49,460 bases of DNA. Origin: Candidatus Fermentibacterota bacterium. GTDB lineage: Bacteria > JAFGKV01. Below are positions 24,778 to 33,050 of this stretch, one piece after another. The stretch lies in assembly GCA_016928395.1 (NCBI GenBank), contig JAFGKV010000138.1, forward strand, positions 1-49,460, read 5' to 3'. The translations under genes and the position numbers were made by a program. Positions within the stretch are counted from its first letter, which is position 1; each line of letters starts with the position of its first letter. Under the pieces are notes generated by a model. It saw only the letters and a program-made list of their open reading frames with translations. It ran no database searches and was not told the DNA's origin.

Positions 24778-24803
24778 ACGGCAGTACCCAATCGAGGTAT
24801 CGT
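24775..24803 (+). promoter_or_regulatory. Promoter of FadL/PorV-like gene
   Basis: TTGACG at 24775-24780 and TATCGT at 24798-24803 are separated by exactly 17 bp, a good housekeeping-type promoter. The predicted start of transcription is around 24810, giving a leader of about 67 nt before the GTG at 24877. Confidence 0.6.
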
Positions 24804-24876
24804 TTTGGTCTCCGTGGCGTTCCTCGTCTGTGGTCGGTCCCGTGCTGCCACGCATCACTCTCAACAGGAGGTCCCA

Positions 24877-26142
24877 GTGATCAGATTCATGACATGCTGC
24901 CTGATCTTCAGCGCGACCGGAGCCTTCGCGTATCAAGCATCCCTCACCGGCAGCGGCGCCAGAGCCATGGGCATGGGAGGCGCCTTCATCGCAGTTGCCG
25001 ACGATGCCACAGCCATAAGCTGGAATCCGGCAGGGTTGACCCGATTGGATACTCCCGAAGTGGGTGCAGCCGTGACCTTCGGTTCGGGAGGATGGGATCT
25101 CAGCCTGGGTGACACGTACGGGGATGTACTCATGTCTGATATCGACATGGACAGCAAGCTGACCCTCAACTTCGCCAGCGGAGTCTATCCTCTGAACCTT
25201 GGCACACGTCACGCGGTCGGAGCGTTAGCCTACCGCCGGTACTGGGACTTCACCCAGAAGACGACGCAGACCTTCACCTATTTCGAGGAGATCCCGGTCG
25301 ACGTCGACGGGGATGGATACGTAGACGGGTATACCGATCAGGTGAAGTACGTGGACGATGTCTCGGGGGCGGTTGCCGCATTGACGCCCGCCTTTGCGGT
25401 GCAATTGAGTCCCCGGTTCTCCATCGGAGCCACTGCCAGCATCATGACGGGCGGCCGCGACGCGACTACTGAGGAGTCGTTCACCTACTACGACTACTAC
25501 TATGGATTCCAAGATTCATATCAGGACGAATCGACCGCCAGCAATGGGTATTCTGGCTTCACCGGGGAGTTGGGCGTCTTGGCCGATCTCTCGTCGCAAA
25601 TCCGAGTGGGGGCCGTTGCATCGCTTCCCTGGACTCTCAAGATCAAGGACCAGGAAATCGATGGTCGTGCGGTAGGTGATGATGTGGAACAGAGACTCCC
25701 GGCCTTCTTCGGGGCCGGCCTGGCCGTGAAACCGATGCCAAATACCACGCTAGCATTCGACATCCGTCACCATGCCTGGTCCAAGGTCGAGCTCGACGGT
25801 CAGGAGGTTGATTGGCCTGACGCCACGGTGCTCCGGGGAGGAGTTGAGTATCTCCTGATCGGCCAGAGCGCGGTACTACCGCTGCGGGCTGGCTACTTCG
25901 TTGAACCCCTCCCGGAGAGAGAGGTGGAGGGAGTTGACTCAGCCTACAACCCGGTCTATGGCGACCAGCTGAAGAACAAGGCGTTCACTGTAGGGGTTGG
26001 GCTCGTCATGGGTAGCATCACGCTGGATGCATGCTTCGCACGAACCACCTTGAAGTTTGACGACGCATACGGCACAAACACCATAACCGACAACGCCTTC
26101 ACGCTGTCGACTGTGGTGCACCTGGGCCAGGGATCCCATTAG
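24877..26142 (+). CDS. FadL/PorV-like outer-membrane beta-barrel
   Basis: The protein has a signal peptide (about residues 1-18, ending AFA) followed by the family hallmark SGARAMGMGGAFIAVADD and ATAISWNPAGL. The rest is strands of alternating residues typical of a barrel (OMPP1/FadL/TodX, including PorV and UPF0164-type proteins). Length is 421 residues. A loop around 140-155 reads DVDGDGYVDGYTD, similar to a calcium loop. FadL members move hydrophobic compounds; PorV is a shuttle of the type IX system. GTG 24877 was chosen because AGGAGG lies 5 nt upstream. Confidence 0.85.
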   Translation: MIRFMTCCLIFSATGAFAYQASLTGSGARAMGMGGAFIAVADDATAISWNPAGLTRLDTPEVGAAVTFGSGGWDLSLGDTYGDVLMSDIDMDSKLTLNFASGVYPLNLGTRHAVGALAYRRYWDFTQKTTQTFTYFEEIPVDVDGDGYVDGYTDQVKYVDDVSGAVAALTPAFAVQLSPRFSIGATASIMTGGRDATTEESFTYYDYYYGFQDSYQDESTASNGYSGFTGELGVLADLSSQIRVGAVASLPWTLKIKDQEIDGRAVGDDVEQRLPAFFGAGLAVKPMPNTTLAFDIRHHAWSKVELDGQEVDWPDATVLRGGVEYLLIGQSAVLPLRAGYFVEPLPEREVEGVDSAYNPVYGDQLKNKAFTVGVGLVMGSITLDACFARTTLKFDDAYGTNTITDNAFTLSTVVHLGQGSH

Positions 26143-26161
26143 CATTTTCTAGTCAAACGCC

Positions 26162-26202
26162 AACGCCACGAGGGGCGCGCAACCTGCGCCCCTCGTGGCG
26201 TT
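26162..26202. terminator. 17-bp perfect hairpin, bidirectional terminator
   Basis: Positions 26162-26178 pair perfectly with 26186-26202 (17 bp, GC-rich) over a 7-nt loop. It lies 20 nt after the barrel stop, between convergent genes. No strong T-tract follows on either strand, but the stem is flanked by AA and TT. Confidence 0.65.
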
Positions 26203-26319
26203 TGAGCGGCAACACACCTGCGATCGAGCAGGCTGTTCTTGGCGAAACGGCGCATGCGACCGGCCCTGGAAATCGACGTGCAGGTAGGCCGCAAAGACAA
26301 CGTCGCGCTGGCGTACGGT

Positions 26320-26347
26320 ATCGGCCGAGGCAAATGCCCCGGCCGAT
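26320..26347 (-). terminator. Terminator-like hairpin after Pro-rich gene
   Basis: Positions 26320-26331 pair with 26336-26347 (12 bp, one wobble) over an AAAT loop, 8 nt past the stop of the minus-strand gene. There is no T-tract. Together with the 17-bp hairpin it insulates the convergent genes. Confidence 0.5.
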
Positions 26348-26354
26348 GAGGCTT

Positions 26355-26876
26355 CTAACTGAATTGACCGAGCAGGCCCTTGAGTTTCTCCTGGAGAGTC
26401 TCAAGCTCCTTGGTCTTGCCGGAGTACTTCTCGCGAGCGGCCATGATTTCGTTTCGGATCTGAACCAACTCCACGCCCAGAGTCTGGATTCTCTGGAACA
26501 TCTCGGGAAGCTGGTCGTCCTTGGCGGGCTGGTCCCCTTCGGGTTTAGGCTCGGAGGGCTTTAGCTCGACAGGCTTCTCGTCCACAGGCTTCTCCTCTGT
26601 CTTGGGAGCGTTCTCCGTCGCGGGTTGTGGTATCGGAGGCGGCTCCACGGCCTTCATGTCTGGCTTGCTTCCTGGGGCACCCGGAGGCATACCCTCCGGC
26701 GCCGGGGGCTTTGGCTGCTCGGGCTCCTTCTTGGCTGGAGGCTCTTCAGGAATCAGATCCCCCAGCAGTCTTTCGGCCATGGCAGCCTCCTTGGCGAGCA
26801 ATTCCTGAGGAGCAATCGGCGTCTTTCCCGCCTGAGTGCCGTTCTCCTCATCCGAGCGCTTCCTGGTCCTGAACAT
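26355..26876 (-). CDS. Pro/Glu/Lys-rich protein with C-terminal coiled coil
   Basis: The 173-residue protein is hydrophilic. It begins MFRTRKRSDEENG, then has a short helical segment (LLAKEAAMAERLLGDLIPEE), a long Pro/Lys/Glu linker with irregular EKPV/EPKP repeats (about 48-122), and a predicted coiled coil at the C-terminus (about 125-173, QRIQTLGVELVQIRNEI and on). There are no Cys and no membrane segment. I do not recognise a family; it could be a scaffold or linker protein. The start is ATG 26876 with AGGGGG 4 nt upstream. Confidence 0.7.
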   Translation of the reverse strand: MFRTRKRSDEENGTQAGKTPIAPQELLAKEAAMAERLLGDLIPEEPPAKKEPEQPKPPAPEGMPPGAPGSKPDMKAVEPPPIPQPATENAPKTEEKPVDEKPVELKPSEPKPEGDQPAKDDQLPEMFQRIQTLGVELVQIRNEIMAAREKYSGKTKELETLQEKLKGLLGQFS

Positions 26877-27499
26877 TGTTCCCCCTTGCTTCGGGCAACA
26901 CTTGGGGACTGGGTCGAGCAGGCTTCGCGCGCAGTAATAGCCTGCGAAAAAGAGAATAAGGGCAGAACGTACCTCTTCGTCAATACCCACGACACGCTCA
27001 CCTTGGTTCCTCGCCACCGGCATTCGACTGCGGGATCGACAACCGGATGAGACATTCCAGTCGCCACTTGACGGGTAAGGTCTCGTAGTCGCGCCTCACT
27101 CTCCTTGTGTGAGAGTACCCGAATCCGGTGGCTGCGCTCCTTCTTCATCCCATGGCAATCGCTATCGCACGCGAATCCCCGGAGAATAGCCGTGCAATAG
27201 CAATGGCGATCCCTGCCTCCGCTCCTCGGCCGACAAGGGACGGTCGCCCCTGCGGTGGGAGTGAACTGCCGGCTCCATAGTGACAGGATTCTGTGCCGGC
27301 CCACGGACTTGAGGGCGACTGACCACCCGATGTTCTTGGCGGCATCGTCGACCCCGGAAGACCTGACGCCCCCCAGCCTTCGGAGACCCGACTGACCCCT
27401 CAGCCCTGCAACCTCACCGCAATAGCGACCTGGCTTCCCGTGGCTCGAGCTGCTACATTGTGCGTGAACCTATAGCTCTCGTCTGCAAGGAGAATAGTC
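26877..27499. other. 623-bp intergenic region with strong hairpin
   Basis: This gap between divergent genes is the largest in the window. It holds the hairpin at 27155-27207 and a smaller ACTCTC/GAGAGT stem near 27104. Minus-strand open frames in it lack a ribosome-binding site and recognisable domains. A TATAGC at 27471-27476 could be a -10 for the CBS gene, but no -35 is seen. Confidence 0.5.
27155..27207 (-). ncRNA. Candidate structured RNA or long leader hairpin
   Basis: Positions 27155-27171 and 27191-27207 form a long stem. On the minus strand the imperfections in the main part become G-U pairs, whereas on the plus strand they are C-A mismatches. This bias suggests that the RNA is made from the minus strand. 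It lies about 280 nt upstream of the Pro-rich gene, so it may be part of its leader or a small RNA. No known RNA family was recognised. Confidence 0.3.
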
Positions 27500-28441
27500 G
27501 TGCTGCCGAATCCCAGGCTGTCACAAATCATGGACGGCAACCCCCCGGTGGTCGATCGCCATGAGCGTCTCAGCGCAGTACTCAGGCTCTTCCAGGAGCG
27601 CCATGTCCGTCATGTGCCGGTATGCGACGGAAGGCGGCTCATCGGGCTATTGAGCGATCGGGAACTCCGTCGCTATTCGCTGTCGGCCGTCTTCCAGGAC
27701 AGGCCAAACGTCAACGCCGTGTTTCTTGATCAAGTGGTTCGGTTAGACGATGTCTGCCGAAATGACTATGTTGCCCTTTCGCCCAGCGCCACGCTTCTCG
27801 ATGCCCTGGAGGCCATGGAGTCCACGAAACACTACTGCGTCCCCGTGGTCGACGATATCTACAACCTCTTGGGAGTCGTGACGGTCCGAGATACGCTGAC
27901 CTACGTCGCCGATGTTCCCCGCAGCCGTGACCAGTTTGGCAGGCCCCAGAAGACCGCAATCGCTCGGAAGAGAATCTCAGTGAGCGACGTCATGACCCAG
28001 GAACCCACGACTATCGACGTGTCCGCAAGCCTGTCCGACGCCCTCGCCCTCATGGAAAAGGGAGGGTTTCGACACCTTCCCGTGATGACCAACGGGAATC
28101 CGGTGGGCCTTCTGTCGCAATACGACATCCTTCGGTTCACCTACTCCGCAACCTTCGGCGTGAGCCAAGACGAGCAGCGGCAGTTTCTCGATGATTTTGT
28201 GGATATCGAAGGGGTGATGTCGCCAGGCATACCCCACATCTCGCCATCCGCACAGATAGCGGAAGCGGCACAGCGGCTTCTTGACGAACCCACCGGCGCC
28301 CTGCTGATCCTCACGAACGGTGGGAGACGGCTTGCGGGGATTCTCACCGAACGTGATTTCGTCATGCTCCTGCGCAGGGAGCTGCACGACTACTGGACTC
28401 CCGAACACACGCCGCAGTTACACGCACACCACGGCGCCTGA
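27500..28441 (+). CDS. Protein with four CBS domains
   Basis: The 313-residue protein contains four CBS motifs, two Bateman modules, at roughly 8-62, 85-137, 165-215 and 236-290. Each shows the typical pattern, for example VRHVPVCDGRRLIGLLSDRE, HYCVPVVDDIYNLLGVVTVRD, RHLPVMTNGNPVGLLSQYD and GALLILTNGGRRLAGILTERD. CBS pairs bind adenine nucleotides, and the protein has no fused effector domain, so it may sense energy state for a partner. The start is GTG 27500 with AAGGAG 7 nt upstream. Confidence 0.88.
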   Translation: MLPNPRLSQIMDGNPPVVDRHERLSAVLRLFQERHVRHVPVCDGRRLIGLLSDRELRRYSLSAVFQDRPNVNAVFLDQVVRLDDVCRNDYVALSPSATLLDALEAMESTKHYCVPVVDDIYNLLGVVTVRDTLTYVADVPRSRDQFGRPQKTAIARKRISVSDVMTQEPTTIDVSASLSDALALMEKGGFRHLPVMTNGNPVGLLSQYDILRFTYSATFGVSQDEQRQFLDDFVDIEGVMSPGIPHISPSAQIAEAAQRLLDEPTGALLILTNGGRRLAGILTERDFVMLLRRELHDYWTPEHTPQLHAHHGA

Positions 28442-28520
28442 TTCTGGACTTTCCTTCCCGCCTCTGCTGTTTTCTCGTTGCGTCGTCCGGACGCATCCTG
28501 TCGGTAGCCTTCGGCCCAGT

Positions 28521-28554
28521 CGACGGGGCGAGGCTTTGCCCTACGCCCGCGTCG
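28521..28554 (-). terminator. Candidate terminator after beta-helix/VCBS gene
   Basis: CGACGGGGCG at 28521-28530 pairs with 28544-28554 with one bulge and a 13-nt loop. It lies 15 nt past the minus-strand stop at 28569, between convergent genes. There is no T-tract. A second short hairpin (6-bp stem) is at 28479-28495. Confidence 0.4.
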
Positions 28555-28568
28555 TTCTGGGGGCACAG

Positions 28569-31500
28569 CTACCGAAGAAGAGTCATGCGCCTCGTCGCGG
28601 TCACACCGTCAGCCTCCGCCCGGCACACGTAGATTCCGGAGGGCAGGAACCGACCCGACTCGTCCGCGCCGTCCCATTCATGAACGATACTCTCCGACTG
28701 CGCGAACTCCTCGCCCCGTAGCTGTCGAACCCGCCTACCCTGGAGGTCGAAGACTCCCAGGGACAGGAGACACGGCCCGTGCACCGACACCAGAATGGTG
28801 GTACGGCTGTGGAATGGATTCGGTCTATTCTGGCCCAACCTGACCGCGTCAGGCCGGGGCTGACACTGCCCGGATACGGCAGATTCCGCCACCTCCAGAT
28901 GCCGGTTGACCGGCAGGTTTGTGAATACCTCCATGCCGCCCCGGGGCCAGCAGATGACCAGAGAGTCCACCGTGCCGGCTTCACCCAAGCCGAAGTGGAC
29001 CGCCATCTGATTCTGGCCGCATGCGCCGGTCTGGCTGGATATCTCCCGGAATTGCCACACAGACTGGCCGCCGATGTTCGCCTTGACCCGTACCGTGGCG
29101 CCTATGGCAGAGGAGTTGGCCCTCGTACCCCGGCATTGAACGGTCAGCCAGTTGTTCTTCGTGCCGGTATTGCGAAACAGAGAGGTAGTCTCCGTGCGGC
29201 CGAAGCAGCGAGCAACCGCCAGATCCAGATGGCCGTCGCGGTCGAAGTCGCCCCAGGCTGCCCCATAGCCCCATCCGCGATGCGCCGCTACCGGCCCCGT
29301 CATGACCCGGGCAAAGCTGCCGTCGCCATTGTTCAGGTAGAGGAAGTCAGCCAGGTCTTCGCCTGGATCCTGGCTGAAACCATTGGCCACGAAGAGATCC
29401 AGATCGCCGTCATTGTCAAAGTCGCCCCAGGCGCTGCCGATGGAGTAGCCGCGGTCATTGACGACGCTCCCCGACATGACCCGGGCGAAGGTGCCGTCGC
29501 CGTTATTCTTGAAGAGGAAGTTGTTCTGGTCACCCCAGTTGGCCACGAAGAGATCCAGGTCGCCGTCATTGTCGAAATCACCCCAAGAACTGCCGAATGA
29601 CCGCCCGCGGGTGGTGACCACCGGCCCGTCGGGGATCATCGTGAATGAACCGTCGCCGTCATTGCGGTACAGGGAGTTGTACTCATTGGCCTCATTGGCC
29701 ACGAAGAGGTCCAGGTCGCCGTCGCCGTCATAATCGGCCCAACTGACGCTGCGGGAGTGGAAGAGGTCGGTCACGATGGCGCCTTCGGTGATCGTGGTGA
29801 AAGCGCCACCGCTTCCCCGGTACAGGAAGTTGCATTCCGCTTCATCCGGTCCCGAGTTGGCAACAAAGACGTCCAGCAGGGCATCGTTGTCATAGTCTGC
29901 CCATCCGCAGGTCTCTGAGTGCCCGCCATCGGTAGCGACCGGACCAGCGGAGATCCGCGAGAACGAACCATCGCCGTTGTTGGAATAGAGGAGGTTGTTC
30001 TGACCGTACCAATTCACCACCAAGGCATCAAGATCGCCGTCATTGTCGAAGTCGGCCCAAGAGGAACCCACGGAGCTGGACCCGTCATTTACAATGGGAT
30101 CGCCACTCACCGATGAGAACGCCCCGCCTCCTTCATTGCGATAGAGCCTGTTGTTCTGACCGCCCTGGGGGCCGTTGGTGATGAAGAGATCCAGAAGGCC
30201 ATCGGTGTCAAAATCGATCCAATTGACGCTGCGGGAATCACCCTGGTCGTCTGCCAGGATGCCGGACGCGCCCTCGGCGAACTGCTCGATGCGTAACGCG
30301 ATTTCCAGCGGATTGGGCGTTGCCGGGTCATTATGATAGAGTGACAGCGTACCGAACATGGGACCGGCTTGCGTGGGAGCCCAGACACTCAGCACGGTCT
30401 GGGAATCGAACGCCGGGATAGTCGCTGGGATGGATGAAATGACGGTGATCACCTCGCCCACATCGTCGCTTATCTCAGCTCTCTCTATGACTACCGCTCC
30501 GCTGCCCGTCGATTGGACAGGGATACTCAGGGTATCCCTGGAGCCAGGCTCGACAAACGAGAACCGAAACTCCGAGGCAGGCAGCGAGATTCTGGGCCTG
30601 CTGAACGAAGCCAGCAGCGGCCAAAGACGTCCGCCGTAGGCGCCCATGTCGCGACGAAGACCTCCCATGGCGGGATAGCGGGCCATTCCGGGAGAAGACG
30701 GATCCTCGGGATCAGGAATCGAAGCGGGATCGCCGGTATCCACGCAGGGGGAGGAATAGGTGAGGTAGAGATTCATCGTATCGAAGAGCGGGTGGGCATC
30801 CACGTTGCCCATACCCTCCCATCCTCCCTGGACGTCGCAGTAGGTCAGATCGGCCGAGCCTCCTGAGAGGCTGATCTGGTGACCGGATGCACCGGAGGTA
30901 TTGCCCCAGAGGATATTGTGACTCCCCGTGATGGCCGTGGCCCACACCCGGATGCCCCCGCCTTCCAGCGCCGAAATGTTGCCCGTGATGGTATTGCCCT
31001 CGACCATGGTAGGCCCCACCTCGTACAGCCAAATGCCCGAACCGCCGTAATCCTCGCCGCCTTCATTGTCACAGATGACGTTGCCGACTATGCTCCCGGT
31101 ACAGAAGTTCATCACAATGCCGGCGCCGTACCGTCCCCGGTTTCCCGCGATGACGTTCCCGGTGATCAGCGGATTCGCGTCGCCGCACCGGATGCCGCCT
31201 CCGCCGGCGCTTACCAGCCCCGTATCGTCCGTAGCCTCATTGTCCACGATGAGATTGTGGCGAATCACCGGGGAGGCCAGCTCCACCAGAATACCGCCGC
31301 CCTCGCGGTAATCCTGGCTAAGGTGGGTATCCCTCCACACGGTGCCGGTACCCCCGGTGAGCGTGAAGCCCTCCAGCACCGCCGTCGAATCCTCGCCCGA
31401 GACGATGAGCACGCAGCTTGCCGTGTCGGGATGCGCGGGATTCGACCCGTCGATGATCGTCTGCATGATATGATCGGGATTACCATCAACGATGAAGTGG

Positions 31501-31694
31501 CTGGCCAACACGAGGTTGCGGCCGCGGAAATTGATGTTCTCCCGATAAACACCCGGTGCGACGAGAACCGTATCGCCGTGGGTCGACGCGTTGATGGCGG
31601 CCTGAATCGTCGTGAAGTCAGCAGGGACATATCTGGTCGTCGCATCGGCGCAGATGGCAAAGGATGCGGCAAGGAACAGAGCGATGAGGCGCAT
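28569..31694 (-). CDS. Secreted beta-helix/VCBS/ASPIC protein with sorting domain
   Basis: The 1041-residue protein has a signal peptide (about 1-18), a right-handed parallel beta-helix (about 20-330; TIQAAINASTHGDTVLVAPG is typical of pectate-lyase-like surface proteins), an Ig-like choice-of-anchor module (about 370-475), and seven VCBS/FG-GAP repeats (about 480-860) with the calcium loops DFDNDGDLD. An ASPIC/UnbV domain (about 870-945) and a C-terminal sorting domain (QNRPNPFHSRTTI, then VFDLQGRRVR and LPSGIYVCR) follow. It is probably displayed on the cell surface. The start is ATG 31694 with GGAGGA 4-5 nt upstream, 27 nt after the sigma factor stop. Confidence 0.85.
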   Translation of the reverse strand: MRLIALFLAASFAICADATTRYVPADFTTIQAAINASTHGDTVLVAPGVYRENINFRGRNLVLASHFIVDGNPDHIMQTIIDGSNPAHPDTASCVLIVSGEDSTAVLEGFTLTGGTGTVWRDTHLSQDYREGGGILVELASPVIRHNLIVDNEATDDTGLVSAGGGGIRCGDANPLITGNVIAGNRGRYGAGIVMNFCTGSIVGNVICDNEGGEDYGGSGIWLYEVGPTMVEGNTITGNISALEGGGIRVWATAITGSHNILWGNTSGASGHQISLSGGSADLTYCDVQGGWEGMGNVDAHPLFDTMNLYLTYSSPCVDTGDPASIPDPEDPSSPGMARYPAMGGLRRDMGAYGGRLWPLLASFSRPRISLPASEFRFSFVEPGSRDTLSIPVQSTGSGAVVIERAEISDDVGEVITVISSIPATIPAFDSQTVLSVWAPTQAGPMFGTLSLYHNDPATPNPLEIALRIEQFAEGASGILADDQGDSRSVNWIDFDTDGLLDLFITNGPQGGQNNRLYRNEGGGAFSSVSGDPIVNDGSSSVGSSWADFDNDGDLDALVVNWYGQNNLLYSNNGDGSFSRISAGPVATDGGHSETCGWADYDNDALLDVFVANSGPDEAECNFLYRGSGGAFTTITEGAIVTDLFHSRSVSWADYDGDGDLDLFVANEANEYNSLYRNDGDGSFTMIPDGPVVTTRGRSFGSSWGDFDNDGDLDLFVANWGDQNNFLFKNNGDGTFARVMSGSVVNDRGYSIGSAWGDFDNDGDLDLFVANGFSQDPGEDLADFLYLNNGDGSFARVMTGPVAAHRGWGYGAAWGDFDRDGHLDLAVARCFGRTETTSLFRNTGTKNNWLTVQCRGTRANSSAIGATVRVKANIGGQSVWQFREISSQTGACGQNQMAVHFGLGEAGTVDSLVICWPRGGMEVFTNLPVNRHLEVAESAVSGQCQPRPDAVRLGQNRPNPFHSRTTILVSVHGPCLLSLGVFDLQGRRVRQLRGEEFAQSESIVHEWDGADESGRFLPSGIYVCRAEADGVTATRRMTLLR
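29222..30262 (-). repeat. VCBS coding repeats, period about 155-170 bp
   Basis: Seven degenerate direct repeats run through the gene. Each encodes a (A/S)W(A/G)DFDNDGDLD calcium loop followed by LYRN and GDGSF. Conserved cores lie near 29225, 29397, 29550, 29708, 29872, 30028 and 30189. They encode the blades of a beta-propeller and mark internal duplication. Confidence 0.8.
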
Positions 31695-31721
31695 GGTCTC
31701 CTCCAAAGGCGGTGTGGGATA

Positions 31722-32606
31722 TCAGTTGTAGGATAGGACCCGCTGGAAAGGGATCTGGTCGATGGTATCGCGCAGGATCCGGACGAAATCGGGGGAACGG
31801 TAGAACGGTTGATCTCTGATGAATTCCTCGCTTCTGGCCAAGGCCTCATCGTCCATGACCTCGAGTTCATGACGGGCCATCTCCTTGATCCGAGCCGTGT
31901 CGCCGGAAGCGAACAGCAGTCGGCCAGGCGAAATATGACCTGCCAGAATCAGTGCCTGAGCCTTCCGGGCACAATGGCACGGATTCTCAGGACGAATCAG
32001 CCCGCACTTCTCATCCATGAATTGCGAGATCTTCCTGCGGCCCCGGCTCAACTTCTGCCGGAAATTCTCGCTGCTGATGCTCATGATCGCCGATCCCGTG
32101 CCGGCGTCGGCGCCCAGCATGGCGCCAAGAATGAACGCCAACCGGTGGCTTCTATCCAGACACAGGATCATGCCCATCATGCACGAGAGTCTCACTTCCT
32201 CCACGATGAGGCCAGCGTCGACGGGTAGGCCCTCTGGATCGGGCGGATCCATGTCCGGGGTCGCGTCGATGCTTGCTCCATAAGCCGCGAACGAAGAGAA
32301 CACCCGCTCCGACCGGCGTCTGCGCATGTTGGCCACATGATTGGATAGTATGCGATAGAGCCATGTCCGGAAACTGCTCTCCCCCCGGAATGAAACCAGC
32401 CGAGTCAGCATCTTGATGAGGATCTCCTGCGTGACGTCCTCTGCATCCTCGGGGAGCCAGACCATCCGCAACGCGACGTTGTCGATCCAGCTCTGATGCC
32501 TGTGGATCAACTCCTCCAGCGCCTGCCTGTCTCCGCCCACAGCCTTGGAGACCAGCGCTCGATCCTCGCCATCTCTGGTGTGCAGATTCACCAGTGAATC
32601 GTCCAT
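31722..32606 (-). CDS. ECF-type sigma-70 factor with Cys-rich C-terminal tail
   Basis: The 294-residue protein has sigma region 2 (about 25-95: EDAEDVTQEILIKMLTRL, SSFRTWLYRILSNHVANMRR) and region 4 (about 140-195: CMMGMILCLDRSHRLAFILG, ISSENFRQKLSRGRRK). Region 4 is followed by CGLIRPENPCHCARK (Cys201, 210 and 212) and a C-terminal domain of about 80 residues. Together with Cys142 and Cys149 these could form a zinc site. No anti-sigma gene is adjacent. The start ATG 32606 has GGAGGAG 4 nt upstream. The beta-helix/VCBS gene lies 27 nt downstream, so the two are likely cotranscribed. Confidence 0.88.
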   Translation of the reverse strand: MDDSLVNLHTRDGEDRALVSKAVGGDRQALEELIHRHQSWIDNVALRMVWLPEDAEDVTQEILIKMLTRLVSFRGESSFRTWLYRILSNHVANMRRRRSERVFSSFAAYGASIDATPDMDPPDPEGLPVDAGLIVEEVRLSCMMGMILCLDRSHRLAFILGAMLGADAGTGSAIMSISSENFRQKLSRGRRKISQFMDEKCGLIRPENPCHCARKAQALILAGHISPGRLLFASGDTARIKEMARHELEVMDDEALARSEEFIRDQPFYRSPDFVRILRDTIDQIPFQRVLSYN

Positions 32607-33050
32607 GGTTCTCCTCCCTCCCACGTCGCTCCTCCCTTTGGACACCGAAACCGCCCGAGTGTGACAGGGGGCATAGATTCTCTCAATGGGCATTCTCCGG
32701 CGGAATCTATGTGCGACCAGGACGAGGCGCGATCTGGGACGGCTGGCCCTGGAGCGAGCCGAGACCACACGCAGTGCCGATCCCTGTGGGAGCAACCTGG
32801 TTTCAGTGCCCGCAGCCGCACACCTGATGTCCATTACCGGACTGCAAAGACGAACGCGGTACCTCGAGTCTCCGTGTACGCCAGTAGGGACCCCCGGCAC
32901 GGAAGTTGCCGGTATGGTATCTATTCGGTCTCTCCTGGGATCGGCCATCCCTTCTCGGTGGCCGTACAGAGGTGCCCGATCGCCGTGCTCCCGTCGACAC
33001 CTTCGCGGCCCGGTTACTGAACTGGTCCATGCAACCATCTGGAGGCCTCA
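32607..33050. other. Divergent intergenic region, about 440 bp
   Basis: This gap separates the sigma factor from the divergent FG-GAP/PKD/LamG gene. It holds the 9-bp inverted repeat at 32672-32711. A GGAAGTT element near 32898 followed by CGGTCTC is faintly ECF-promoter-like, but the spacing (18) is poor. No small gene was found. Confidence 0.5.
32672..32711. promoter_or_regulatory. 9-bp inverted repeat in sigma factor leader
   Basis: CATAGATTC at 32672-32680 and GAATCTATG at 32703-32711 are perfect inverted copies separated by 22 nt. They lie 66-105 nt upstream of the sigma factor start. The centre-to-centre spacing of 31 nt is about three helical turns, compatible with a looping or tandem-dimer operator, or with a leader hairpin. 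Confidence 0.45.

Noticed and set aside
26753-27304. Minus-strand frame of about 180 codons in the 620-bp gap
   Set aside because: Overlaps the start of the Pro-rich gene in another frame, has no good ribosome-binding site and no recognisable domain.
29222-30262. Regular repeats considered as a CRISPR array
   Set aside because: The period is about 155-170 bp, the units are degenerate and fully coding, and they translate to VCBS blades.
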